Shown piece by piece: positions 23,201 to 36,500 of a stretch of 60,000 nt of DNA. The notes below the pieces were generated by a model. That model saw nothing but the letters and a program-made list of their open reading frames with translations. It made no database searches and was not told where the DNA came from. Both the position numbers and the translations under genes were made by a program. This DNA is from Symsagittifera roscoffensis (taxonomy: Eukaryota > Xenacoelomorpha > Acoela > Convolutidae), in assembly GCF_963678635.1 (NCBI RefSeq), contig NC_087064.1, positions 9,277,671-9,337,670 on the forward strand, written 5' to 3'. Within the stretch, counting starts at the first letter, position 1; each line of letters starts with the position of its first letter.

Positions 23201-26200
23201 ATAAGTTCAATAGAATTCTTAACCAGGGGCACACAGTATTGGCCGTTTAAAAGCCTGTGCTCTCCGGATTTTCAGTAACTAGTGTTTTGGCACTTCAAAT
23301 GTTAGTAGCTCTGTTGTTTACGGCAGTCTAGTTGCATGCCTGATGCTTGTGGTTGGATTCACAAAGAGGGAAGTTTTTTCGAATGTGTGATTAATAGTTT
23401 TTCTTGCCCCTTTCTTTGTTTTATCTTTTCAAAGCAACTGGATGGTGTTTTCCATCTTGTGTTTCTGAAAAGCAGCTTCATCTCTGTGTCGCAATGTTAG
23501 GGCGAGAATAGTTCAAGATTTTTTCTACCAATTTTTCTACAAGGTTTCATATAAAGATCGCTCAGGTTCAAAAGATAGGTGTATCGAAGTAGTCTTAGTC
23601 GTGCGTTCAGCTAGTTGGTTGCACGATGTCTGTGGTTTGATTCCCGGAAAGGGTAGATGATTCTCAAAACTCGTTAGTATTTTTTGCCTATTTTAAAGCT
23701 ATGTTGTGTTTGTTGCTTATTTGAGAAGTTCAGCTTCGCCATTGTGTCGTAACTTTGGGATAGAATTTTTGTTCGAGAATATTCCTACAATAATAATCCT
23801 ACAAGCCTTTATGTAAAATTCGCACAGGCTTAAGTTTTTCCCAAAAATTGAGGAGAAAAACCAAGTTGATAATTTTTGCTTTTTAGACTGATATAGATAT
23901 ACAAGGGGCTAAATTTTCAGTTGCTTTCAGTGGCGGATCCAGGATTTCTTCGAGGGGGGGGGGGGGGAATTGGGAGGATTTTCAAAAAAATTTTCGATCT
24001 TTTTTTTAAGGTCGACCAAAGTGAATTTCCGAGCTCTCCAAAAGCACTAAAAAGACCCTGTTTTGGTAAAATTTTCTGCGCTGCAGCCAAAATTTCCCCT
24101 CAAAATTATTATATGTTGGCGCCAAAGGCGCCTTTAGAAAATTTTTAAGGCCAGTCAGCCAAAAGTGGATATCTCAAAATATTACAAAAGGGGACCTTTT
24201 GGGTCGGCAGGGGGTCGAATCTCGGAGGGGAGGGAGAGTCCGCCCCCTCCCCCCTAAATCCGCCCTGGTTGATTTGTTCTTTGTTTGGTTTGGTAGTGGT
24301 TATACGGTCACTTCACTTTTTCCAACCAAAGCTTGCGCAAAGTTTATACGTTAGTTGTACAGTATATGATCCAGCTATAGTTTTTATGAAAGCTTGTAAT
24401 TTATTGCCTGATTACTAAGAATATATTGAGTGAACGTTACTGTAGCTCCGAAGGCCTGGATTCGAAAACCGCAGTATCATTTTTTTAAATTTTGAAAATA
24501 TCTGACATTTTGTCGCTTTTTTCTTTTGTCTTTTTTGGAGCTGTGTTTGGCATTTTCCACTTGTGTTGGCAGAGCTGTTTTTGGGCCGCTGTTTTTGGGC
24601 CGAGAAAGTAGTTAAAATGGTTGTGTGTAAAACATATAAAAATAACTCTTTGACTCGGTTTATTAATAATGCTAATGGCAGGTAGCATAGCTGAATCCAA
24701 CCATTAAGTTGACACAATTCGCAGACTTTTCTTTATTTAGAATACTGGGCGAAACTGGTCCTCTTGAAAGTGGTCTCATATGTTCAATTACCAGACAATA
24801 TTTAGAAATAAAAGTCGAACTTTGAGACGAATGTTTGCGAATGGGGTGTTGTTCAGTGGTCGCTTTCTACTTTTTTGCCCCCAGTCCTGCTCAGTGCAGG
24901 ACCAACACTTCTATTTTTCTATTTACTTAACATGTCTGCATATCTGTTTCAGGGGGGACGGCCTACTCGCACAAACGAAAGAGAGACCGCGGAGCTGATG
25001 ACATGTGCTATGGAAATGAACTCTACTTTCTACACTTGGACTGTGTTTTGTGGACCGATAAATCTAATCTTTCGCCCTCAGACAAAGGTACATGTAATAC
25101 CACTGCAGAGTAATTTTTGATTGAATAATTGTTGCGCAATAATTTGACCTGACTGTCGTTTATGTACTTTTTTTTATGTTTTTTTTTCAGCGCATAGATG
25201 TTTCTAACATGCGGGAATGTTTCGCGAAGTGTACTTCTTTTTATTTTTAGTTGGGTTATATGTTCGAATCAGTTAATTGTTAATTAATGTTGACTGAATT
25301 TTGCGTTGCAGCAAATGAGCGAATCAAGTTTTTGATCATGGACATCAAAGACTTATTGCGGGAGGAAATGATAAGAGATAATTCAAGTGGGTACAAATAG
25401 TTGGAGATGAGTTTTTATTTCATCCAACCAATTTAATCTGAGTAGTGTTGATAGCATCGGTTTGTTTCGAAGGATTGTTTTGAACTTAATTAGCAGATTT
25501 GATTCAAGAGATCTTCAGTATTGAACTTAATTATGACTTGGTGCTGATGGACTGTTTTCGGGTGTAGCTCATTTTTCTATTGTTTGGTTTGATTTGGAGT
25601 GTCGCATTGATTGTTTCCAGCACTGCTGCATACAATTTAAAGAAGATTTGAAGCCTTTTCCCTTCAATTCATTTTGTGTAAATTACCAGGAAACCACATA
25701 TCTCTACCTAAACCAAAATCAAAAGAGTTTCCATGTATTCTTTTTGCTTTTGAACATGAGTCATCAAGTAAATTTGAAGCTCTGGTAAAAAAAATTGGTA
25801 CCATGTTGGAATCGCATATGATGCGCATACAAATCCCCTGAAGGTAGTATAAAAGTAGCATAAAAGTTATTCTTTTCAGTCTATGCCTTCGAGGACGCAA
25901 AATCGAAATTTGCGGATATTTCACCCATTGGTATGTGAAAAAATATTGCAAAGGCACTCATGCCTTCAACACGTTATGGCATTGACTTTTATGAGTTAAC
26001 ATTCAAATAATCATCTCTCAAGCATAACAAAGCAACACCTATTGCGATTATTACCACAGCCCACCTATTTTAAACGCTTCATTCTATTCGATCCATCTTC
26101 AATATTTTACGTTCTTTTTGCTCAAAATTTGACGTGGCTTGTTTTGATCACGTTTGTTCACCGTTTTTTTTCTTATTGGTTGTTTAATGTCTCAATGTTA

Positions 26201-29200
26201 GACATAAAAGTCTATTTAATGGTAAAATTGCTTTAAAAAATCATGCTGACAGATGTCATTAAATTAAATTTTTAGTAACTGCAATCTATGAAAAGATATA
26301 GAAATTAAAAATTGATGTGTATCTTTTGTCTTGAACATTGAAACATTGGAAAATATGAATGAGTGAATTCGCTTTTTAATGTCCTTTAAACTATCAATGT
26401 TTTGTGTGTGCTCCCTTTTTGGCATTAAAATCAATTCATTACCATAATGTGCTCCTAATTTATTCTAATCAGTTAAAAATATTCAGTGAAAGAATAAAAT
26501 CAGCCGTTTAAGTTTGCAAGTTTTTCATCGGCCTTTGTTTAACTGTGTGATATGTTTGGTATTTGCATGGTCCTGTTTGTTTGACTTTCAATCTAGACTT
26601 TTTAGGTCAAGTTAAAATAAAAATCAAACGCAATGAATGGCGGTTAAAGAGAGAAAGTGTGTTTTTCTTTATCCGCACTTCTGTCAATGAAACAGATATT
26701 TGGAATATGGGCGGAATAAGTGATATAAGACTCAAAATGTGATTATGAAAGCTAACTTTCACTCGTGTTCTTGAATATAGACGTGTATTTTTTGTTACGC
26801 CGTATGACTTTCTAAGGTCAACTTTCTTTTCAGGTCATCGAGCTTGCATGGCCTCGCTTATTTTCTACACTGGTCACAAAAAAGTCTCAGATCAAGCGCC
26901 AATATGTTCTTAGTCACTAAAAATAACGCACAATTTTTTTATAACCGTTTATGACCTTAATCTAATGCTTAAATTAAGTAAAGAGATGGAATTCTGGAGA
27001 CAAGAAAGTCGGTCTTGCTGATGGTTGAAAGAAGTAACTTTTGGCTACAAAAACTTCTAAATTCAAACTTTAAATTCTAAACTCAAAACCCTTTTTATCT
27101 CAACTCCAGAATTGTTTGTTCAATCATCGGAATGATCGATTCTTTTTCTGGCACTGTTTTGTGACTTAGTGTATTGCACTGTTGTTGAATTCTGTCGCGT
27201 TTGCTTATCATAATGTTCATTTAGAAGACAGGGGTCCCCCTCTGAGTTTGAATGACCAGAGAGCCCTGACGGGACTCTACGACCGTAAGATACTTGTGCA
27301 AATCGTAAAACTGTACCGAATAAGGTGTAATGTTCTGTACATGTAATGGCAATAACCATCAAGCATATCTGTTTTGAAGCCGAAACATTTTTTGTTGTAC
27401 CAACCGGAGACCTTTTGATTGATGTTATATTTAAAAACGCCAATTTAGGGGCTCAATTCAGACAAATTAATCTTCAAACCATTATGATGATATTTTTCGG
27501 CTTCAAGGCAGTTCGGTTTATTGGTCTAAAATTACCAGAAACATGTACAGGTGGTGTAAAATTTACTTACACGTGAAAAACTCTTCCCTTCAATACCCCT
27601 ACTACCAACTTTTCTGAACTGTCGACCTCATGGCGAGAAAATTAATCGAGATATTTACTGATTAAAATTGAATGATTAATTGCGCCACCCCTGGTTTTGA
27701 TTAATACATGTACGTGAAAGGTGATGGATCATGTATATTGGAGTCCATTGTTTGTGATTGTGAAGGAAGGTGATGGGAACCTATTGTTACGTCACGTTTT
27801 ATGTTACGTCATACGCCAAATCTGAATATCAGTTTGAATATCATGTTTAAAAATGGACTGAGTTAATCAGAAGGTTTTGTTAAGCTAAAGATCGATTGAG
27901 CTACTGATGATTGCTTAGCTGATACGTATATATAAGTGTTAGATTTTCTAGCTTTTTTTGTTTGAATCAAAGAAAAAAAAATGTAAAAAATAAGTAGAAA
28001 ATGATCAGAATTTGGCTAGAAAATTAAATTTGATTGATGACTAAGAATTTGACAAGTCAAGTGACAGCTACGCGAGAAATCTTCAAGAAAATGAGGCGCC
28101 GTGTGATGAATAATTTGTCCCGAGTTCAAAAATATGCCACGTTTTAAAGCATCGATTGAATAGGTGTATAGACGGGACCGTTAGTTAAAAAAAAGAAGGA
28201 CTATTTAGAAGAGAAAAGGATTAGAGTTACCTAAGCTTCCGCGATTTGTTACGCAATTCGCATTTGAGTTGCAAATGCCATGCACAGAAAAAAGGAGTAT
28301 ATACCACCAATGCGCCTGAAGAAAATGCACCTATGAAAACTGTTTTCATCCCACGATATTATTCTCTGTTAAAACACACATGCATGCAATGGTAAAATAA
28401 GCGAAGTGAAATGGCAAGCAACTAGTTCTTTTTTCTTTTATTCATCCAAACTCCTACGCGCACCTTTTCGCTGTAATTGGGTGCAGAATGGAAGCAATAC
28501 TAAGCCCATGCTTTGGTTTATTCCGCACTTGGAAACAGAAACGATGCGCATAGTTTGAAAAAAAAAATAAAATATTTGACAATTTTTTGAAAAGTAATTT
28601 TTTTGTGAAATTATCTTTTTTTTTTGTCTAAGAAGGAAGGATTTTAGGTTGTTGCTTGATAGACGTATCAATGGTTTGGTGTGTTATCGTTCTATTGCTT
28701 TATCGTCATATATTAATTATAATCAGAAGTCTTGTGTGTCTTTTGGGTGTTCATGTGAAAGAATCAAAAATAACCTTCACCTAACGGAGCTGTTTGAAAA
28801 TGGAGAGGAATAAACATGCACGCTTCTCAGTATTTAAATTTAAAAATTTGGTTTAATTTGGGTTAATTGAGCTAGTCTGTTTAGATTTGTCGATTCAGTC
28901 GAGACCTCCGAGCAAGCGATATGGTCACATGATGTTGAATTTGACTGAAAATGTACTTCTGGTGATCGGAGGATTCGACGGGACTCCTTTAGGAGATATG
29001 TATGCATTCAAGGTACTCTCAATTTGATCAAATTTTGTTTGTTTTGACTGTTCTTTACGACAAAACTCATTTGTTTAGTTATAGATGTTAAGACAAATTT
29101 TGAATCATTGTTTGATGCAAATGATATCATTGGGGTTTTGGGAAATAAGGCGCCAAAATGACCTTTGCATGTAAGATTTGTAAGCAAGTAAACATTGTCA

Positions 29201-30469
29201 GATGGCGAATTGTTGACGTTTTCGAATAACTGGTACTAATTTCTCGATATCAAATCGATCTTAATCAAAATCATGTACAATAACGAAGCTCTGTGCAACG
29301 TCCAGGTAAAAAAATGGTTCCTTGATTATGTCTGCGATTTGATAATTATAATTACGCAGAAAAATCAAAATGTTTGAATGAAAATTGAAGTTGATCAATG
29401 TTTAAAAAAATCGAAGAATATTTGAGAAAATATAAAATATATAGTGTATTGATCAACCCCTCCTAAATTGCAAGACACCGCTTGTCATGTCAGATGATCA
29501 TATCATTTTACGTTTATGCTAGAGCAGATGAAATGAATGTTTATTAATCGTGAGTCGAAAAATTCTATCATGTTCTTAACTCTCGAAATACAAATTGTCT
29601 ATTTTAATTCAACTGAAAAATGAAAAACATAACTCAAACTGTTCTCATACGTTCATCCTCACTTACAATCAAGAAATTCTTCCGACAAAAATTATTCAGT
29701 AGATGTAAAGCTAAATAAGGAAGTAATTGAAACATCGGCTATTGCAATTAGCCCTATTGCATAAAGCTCAACCCCCACCCCACGTTTTAAAGTTTCCATT
29801 TTCATATTACTTATGCATGCTTTTTATGGATAAGTTCGCAATTTTTCATTAAAGGTGGAAAGATTAAGTATGCTCAGACTAATTATATTGTTCACCCAGT
29901 AAAATTTCATTGCATTATTACTACCTTCAAAAAGTTTTCAAAATTGAAATTTCAAATTTGGGTGAAAGTGAAATCGGAAATTGATTGGATTTTTAATGTT
30001 TTAAGCGCTGAATATACCCTGTATAAATAAATCTTTTACTAATCCAACCTTGCAGATGTTTAACCCGGGAGTGGAACCCGTTTTCGTGCGAAACCACTTC
30101 CGATCTAACAGTGACGAGGACCAGGTAAGTCTGAAGTGACCAGTAAACTCAACCCAGTAAAATCAGTATACCGCGTTGTTATGTCGTAATATTACGTAAT
30201 GTTATGTAATGTTACTGTATGGGATGCCAGTGGCTTAAATGCAGTCAGTTAATTCATATTGTTAGTAAAATCGATGTTACGTTATCATACCAATTGGAAT
30301 TTTCCTGAATAAAAAATCGAAATTATTTGCTCTCAGTGGATTTCAATATACATCTTTTATAACCTAGGAGTACAGAAAAAATCAGCTTCTCCATATTTCA
30401 TAAACTTGAAAAGAGTTTGCAGAACAAAAAATCAATTATGGTAAAATTTGAGCTGTTTGAGAAAAAAAT

Positions 30470-30501
<32 letters not shown>

Positions 30502-33500
30502 GGAAAGTTCCAATTTCTCTCTGCGTTCGTTGTAATCAGTGCTATAGTTTAAAGTATGCAAATTTTCGTTGTGCGCGAGTAGGGTGACTTGTTTGGTCGC
30601 CGTTGACGTTAACACTGAATTTTTCAACCGAAAGAAAAAAATTGTCTCACTTGACATTTATTTTATCTTAGCTCAATCAAAGTTCAAAATTCCTGCTGCG
30701 ACTTTAGTAATTTTTAAAGTGGCGTTTGATTAACTCAAGGGAATTTAGAAAGGAATTATTTTTGAGCAATTCAATCAACACACAATAACTGAGGAAAAGA
30801 CGTGAAAGTAAACCCTTTAACCCCTTAATTTATAAATGTGGGGCTTGTTTAGATGTTTGTTTCTTCAAAAACCAGCCCTTATCTGCAGCTGATCAAAATT
30901 TCTGGTCAATTCATTAGTTTTCTTGGAAATCTCTTATGAGCCTTTTTGATCACTAACCAGGTTCATTAGTGTTATAAATGCCTACATCATTGAGCATTTT
31001 TTCAAGTTGTTAGCTCATGACCAAGTCATGTTGGTGTTCCCTTCCCTCCCCCCCCCCTCGTCGGAAGGTTATATACGAAATTGTTTTTAAAAACCTTAAT
31101 AAAATTATCGAGAGGATTTTTTGAAGAGGAGAAAGCAGTTTTGCATTGCCCTAGGTGATGTTAATATCATGCGCTGCATTTGGTATTTAAACTATGTAAG
31201 TGGCTCAGTGTTGTTTTTAATTTAGTCAAATGGCTCTTCTACCGTCCCACACTCACCAGATAAAAACCCGATTTTATCTTTTTAATTATTTGACCAATCT
31301 TTTTACGAACTTGTATCTATAAAGGCAACAAAGTTTGTTCGTTTTTTGGTAATTATTTTACATGACAATTAGACAACGTGAAAAAAAGTTAAATGAAAAA
31401 TATTTGTGGGTAAACGATAGAAGAGCCGGAGAAATAATTTCTTTCTGAATTATGAGTCACCATTTTTGGCAGGTGTCGGAACTGGTGGTGCCCTCGGATA
31501 CCTCATCTGGTGGAAGTGGGAGTCCCTGTACGAAAGTGAACAACGAGCAGGAGTGTCTAGGTCACCCTGAGTGTGCTTGGTGCAGAAACAAGAAGGGAAT
31601 GGGAATCGATAGTTGTCTACACAGAAACTCAAATCCAAAGGTATATTTTTCATATAAATGATGTTCTGCTCAGGTCGTTATAGTTGCTGCCAAAAAAGAA
31701 TTGCTGTGTAAAGTTTTAGATTTGCAATTAGCGTCTTTGCACTTTCTTTGCACTTTCTTTGCCTTGTTTTTACCCTGTATCTTTTTAACCTGTTCGCAAC
31801 TTTTCAATTTTGTCGCGTGGTGCCCCCCGCCGGTGTGTAAGTTTTAAAACGATTTCTTTTCACAGTCCGATGGTGATTTCTTTTTTGTACTGATCTCTTA
31901 ATTATGGTAATTGATGTTTCATATAGCAGCTACCGCGATCTGTAATGGTTAGCTGTTTTTTTTCCCGCTGAGAATGTATTCGGTTTTAAGTGTAAAAGAA
32001 CGAATTGTTTGTCATATATATATATATATAAGGTTGTAGTTCTTTTTCTTTTATATGTCTTATTCAAATTCGATTTTTCGCTGTTGTACTTTTGGTTTTT
32101 TAAAGTAGAGCTCATTTACTTCCTTTGTTAAAAGGAAGGCAAACTCCACTCTCGAACAGCAAAAAGTGTAAAGATCACAAAAAACGTGATCGACTTCTAG
32201 TTTCGAAAACGGAATTTGATTTTCCGATTTCTCAGCGAAATAAAAAATCATTAACGCATGATCCAGTCTTCTCAATTTGGGTTTATTTTATCAAGAAAGT
32301 GTCAACCATAAATTGTTCTAGAAATTCAAAGAGTTTTGAGGCCAACTTTTTTTTTGAAATTCGTAATTTTCATAAGTTAAGATTTTCCAAAAATTAGGTC
32401 AGTATTGACTCTTCTCCAAATGTCTGTTGGTTGTTTTTTTTTTCTGGAAAGGTTCTAAATTTCATCCCAGCCTTTTTTGATTTTTACTGGTTCGATTTCT
32501 TTTGAAGATGTACTTTTTTCAGAAATCGAAAGTTGCAAATGTTCAAAAATTTCAGTCTACTTTTTTTGGTTTCCTTGTTCTTTTAGACTTTTCCAGCCAT
32601 CTGTTGGCTCTGTTTTTTGGCTTATTAGTCTTCGTCTGATTCTTTGTCCGAATTTGGCTTTCGTTGTTTTTCCTGCTCAAACGATCAACTCCATCCCCTT
32701 TAAATGTAATATCTGGTTTCCAACCATTGTATATATATAATGATCAAATTTTGCGCTTATTTTTGCCAATGATTTTTCGATTTTCTGGTTATCGTCTGAA
32801 GGTATTTAGGTTTAGTTTCTAAATGGTTTATTTTACTGCGTGAGTGCGTGTGCTTGTGAAGTGACCTATATAGGAGAGTTGCTAGGCTTTTCTGAAACTT
32901 TTTCCTTTTAGTTGTTTTTTGGTTTATTTCTCAAATATGACCACGCTAATTTTTCACGCTCGAATCTTGTTTTTTCGGGGTTTGAAATTGGATTTCTCAA
33001 TGTTCCTTACCAGGCGCGGATCTAGGAATTTCTCGAGGGGGGGGGGCGGATTTAAAGAAAAATTTGAAAATTTTTTCGACTATTTTTGTTTTTAGGTCGA
33101 CCAAATTGAATATAAGAGCTCTCCCAAAACACTACAAAGACCCTAATTTGACAAATTTTTACGCGCCTCACCCCCCTCTAAATCCGCTACTGTTCCTTAC
33201 GCTTTTATGTTCTCTTTCCTTACTCTTTGACACGTTTCCAACTGTCTGTTGGCTACGGTTTTGTTTCTTGAGACAATATGTTGACCTCTATGTTACAAGC
33301 TTAGCTAAAATATGCATTTTCTCCATATTCTCATGGTTTTTTGATGCTCATACTAAAAATTTTGAAGATAACTCATAGAATGATTTTCTGTAGCAAATTT
33401 GTGGATCTGAAGACAACTTCCTGAGGAGCTACTGTCCAGGCGTCTGTTCTGCTCTGACAGACTGTCAATCTTGTGCTTTATGGGGCTCAGGGCAGGTCAA

Positions 33501-36500
33501 CCAGGTGAGCTGCGGATGGTGCGCCCACACACGGAAGTGCATGCCCAAAAACGAAATAGCGGCGTGCATCAACGATGCCGAAATTGAACAGTGGAATGGA
33601 TACCTGAAGATGAACAAAGATCCGATGACTAACCAAGTTCCCTTCATAGATTCATTCGACTCCTGTCAGAAAGCGGAAAACTTCAGAGGAATTATTCTGG
33701 AGGAGCGGCAATACCCTCAGAACGAGCATTTACCTCACGGCGTTTACTTTCTGACCGACAGCGAAAGATACCAAAAATTTATGGCTGAGAGGTTACTGCG
33801 ACTTCCTAAAGATATATGGGGCAGTGTGAAAAACGAAGGAAACCAAGAAGACGTAATAGTTTACAGCACTTCGTTCAACGTTTCTTTTCAAACTAAACAA
33901 AGAGACGAGAAATTCCAGCTGGATGTGGTGACAACTCGAGCTCTGAAGTCGGCTTTTGAAATTTCGAACGAACAAGGTTACTCGGCATCAACTCAATGTA
34001 TCGGTGACTCATCAGAGGACGTGGAGTGCCTAACAAAAGCGATCGAAGCTTACTCAGACGTGAAAATTAATTATGAGTACAAACTAAAGCCCCTAGAAAT
34101 CGAAGGCCAACGTTCAGGTTTCACAATGGGTCTTAGGATAATAGGGAAAAAAGACAAAAAGTTTGAACTGATTCCTAGTTCCTACATCTTCCCGGCTGTT
34201 TTGTGGACCCAAGAAGAGTGCGAGTCGCAGAAATCCTGTTTTGCATGTCTTCGGAACCCGGCTTGTGGCTGGTACTCTTCGAGTGATAGACCAGTGGATG
34301 CACAGTGTTATCATAAATCTGGAACAAGTAAAACCTTAGTTATCGCTCCGGAACATTGTGTGAATTGTTCCGACTTCACATCTTGTACGTCTTGTGTTGA
34401 CATGGAAAATAACCAACAGTGTATTTGGTGGCAACAAGATGCTGTGTTGATAAAGGGCGAACATCCGAGATGCATTGAGAAGCCACCTGTTGATAGCTCT
34501 ATTGCAGGTGAAAACCCAACGAGAGCAGACCAATGTCACAACCCGTGCACCGAACGCAAAACATGCGGGGATTGCACGAGTAAAAAAGACCCCTCATCCC
34601 ACTGTGCGTGGTGTGACGACCCTCCCGTTTGTTTCCCTTTCCAATCGTACCTGACATCGTTCCCATACGGATCCTGCAAGTCCTGGGTGGACTCGAGTCT
34701 CGGAGATCATCAATCGAAGCAGCTATGTAAAAGCTGCAGCGAGCATACCACGTGCGCGGACTGTGTTGCTCAGTTTGGATGTGGATATTGTTACAGCGAC
34801 ACAAGTGGTGTTTGTGTTTCGGGAAACTTCTTGCCTGGCGATTCGAACCAGAACGCGTACTGTCGTGCACGTCTCCCAAGGTTGAAAAATGTTTGGAATT
34901 ATACGTACAATGCGTGTCCAGTTGAGAATTGTTTGAAAACTGGCTGTGATAAACCATTTTCATGTGAGAGAAGCGAAGAGAACGCTGAAGATTATGAATG
35001 CAGATGTCCAACCGGTACAACTTTGAGTAAAGATGGAACTTCTTGTGAAGAGACGTGCGATCCTCTTTGTATTCACGGCGTGTGTGTCGAAGTGGATCAA
35101 AGCTACAAATGTAAGTGCTTTCAAGGGTACACAGGGAAGGACTGCAACAGAGATTGCGGGTGCAACAAGCGGGCAAATTGCACAAGCGTGGGACGGTGTG
35201 GACAGTGCGAAACTGGATACAAAGGATCCAGATGTGACCAATGCGACGAAATGTACTTCAAAAGTGAGAAAAGCGACAAGTATGCTACGGTGTGTCAACC
35301 GTGCGAGTGTAACGGACATGGAGTTGGATGTGACGCAAGCGGTGAGTGTACGTGTGTGAATAACACTATCGGTCGGAACTGCGAAAAATGTGCGGAGAGC
35401 TATTACGGAGATCCGAGAAATGGAGGAATTTGTTATAAAGGATGCTCTAGCGGTCAAGCAGTGTTGACAAATACCCAGGGTATAATTTACCTCGGATCCA
35501 AAGGTGGAAGCGAAATAACAAATGCGAAAAATATGTCTTCTTGTATTTGGAAAATTACACACAGCAAACAATCTGGATTGCAAGACAAACAACCTTCTTT
35601 TACTCCGTGGATGGTTCTGAAAATAACACGAATTAACGTTCTCTGCAATTACCAATTTGTGAATGTGTATGACGGTGAACCAAGTAACGTTCACGGCATC
35701 AATGGTGACTCGTCATCTCTTGACGACTCACCATCCTCACGACCTTCGTCGTCTGTTTCGGCGAGTTCCTCTCGACTCCTCGGATCTTTTTGTGGTCGAA
35801 CGACCTCTGATCAAACTCCGGAGCGTGTAGTTATTGCTAAATCGGGAGTGATGACTATTGTCTTCAATACAAAGAAGCGTGAGGGTACTGGTACCAATGC
35901 ATTGCAGTTCTTCGAAGCCGAACACACAGTATTGACTGCTCCTTGCCCTGATAAGAAACACTTCAAAGAGACCTCAGGCTCAAGTGCGTCTGGAAGTTCA
36001 ATATGTACATGTGCTGATGGTTGGGGAGGTCATCTTTGTAGAGTTCCATTGTGTGATAATTCTGCTGGACGCCCATGCGCTAATGGCAAAATATGCCTGC
36101 CTAGTGGATTGTGCGACTGTTGGCCGACTTACTTTGGCTCAAATTGTACAGAAGAAATCAAAGAACCTCCAGAAATCCGAAGGTTTGAAGTCAAAACTTC
36201 AGACAAGTTTGCGATGTATAACTTGGAGTATGATGATCTTTTGGAAGACGCCGAAGGAAACTCTGAGAAAGCCAGAAGTGGTCATAGCATGGTCGCGCTG
36301 TCTAACCAGATCTTCATAATTGGCGGGAATCTCGCTAAGTCACCAACGTCCCCGCCAAGAATAATGACCTTCAACACAATTGAAAGAACTTTAGATTTCT
36401 TCACCAACGCTGGACTGCACAACAATATACACTACTCACTTTCTGCGGCTGCTATTGTAGAGGAGAAATCGGTACTCAGTGCAGAAAGTAGTATGAACAA

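Larger units (their letters stand above)
31641..33393 (+). other. MEGF8 intron 10, with repeats
   Basis: 1753 bp. It contains a short TA microsatellite (about 32018-32030), a copy of the dispersed intronic repeat (32100-32510) and a complete hAT-like MITE (33011-33192). Confidence 0.75.

Noticed and set aside
24875-25120. Alternative frame of exon 7 (TRTNERETAELMTCAMEMNS) as the coding frame
   Set aside because: It keeps a frame open but has no Kelch-like pattern and does not fit the phases of exons 6 and 8 as well as the frame with ELYFLHLDC.
25313-25400. Extra MEGF8 exon after the acceptor GCGTTGCAG
   Set aside because: The segment lacks a good donor and Kelch motif, and exons 7 and 8 already join in phase.
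30436-30657. Minus-strand ORF over the T tract
   Set aside because: The poly-Lys run is the complement of a homopolymer tract.
34499-35694. Long minus-strand open frames opposite exon 11
   Set aside because: Cys-rich antisense shadows of the EGF and PSI codons; no domain, start or splice support.
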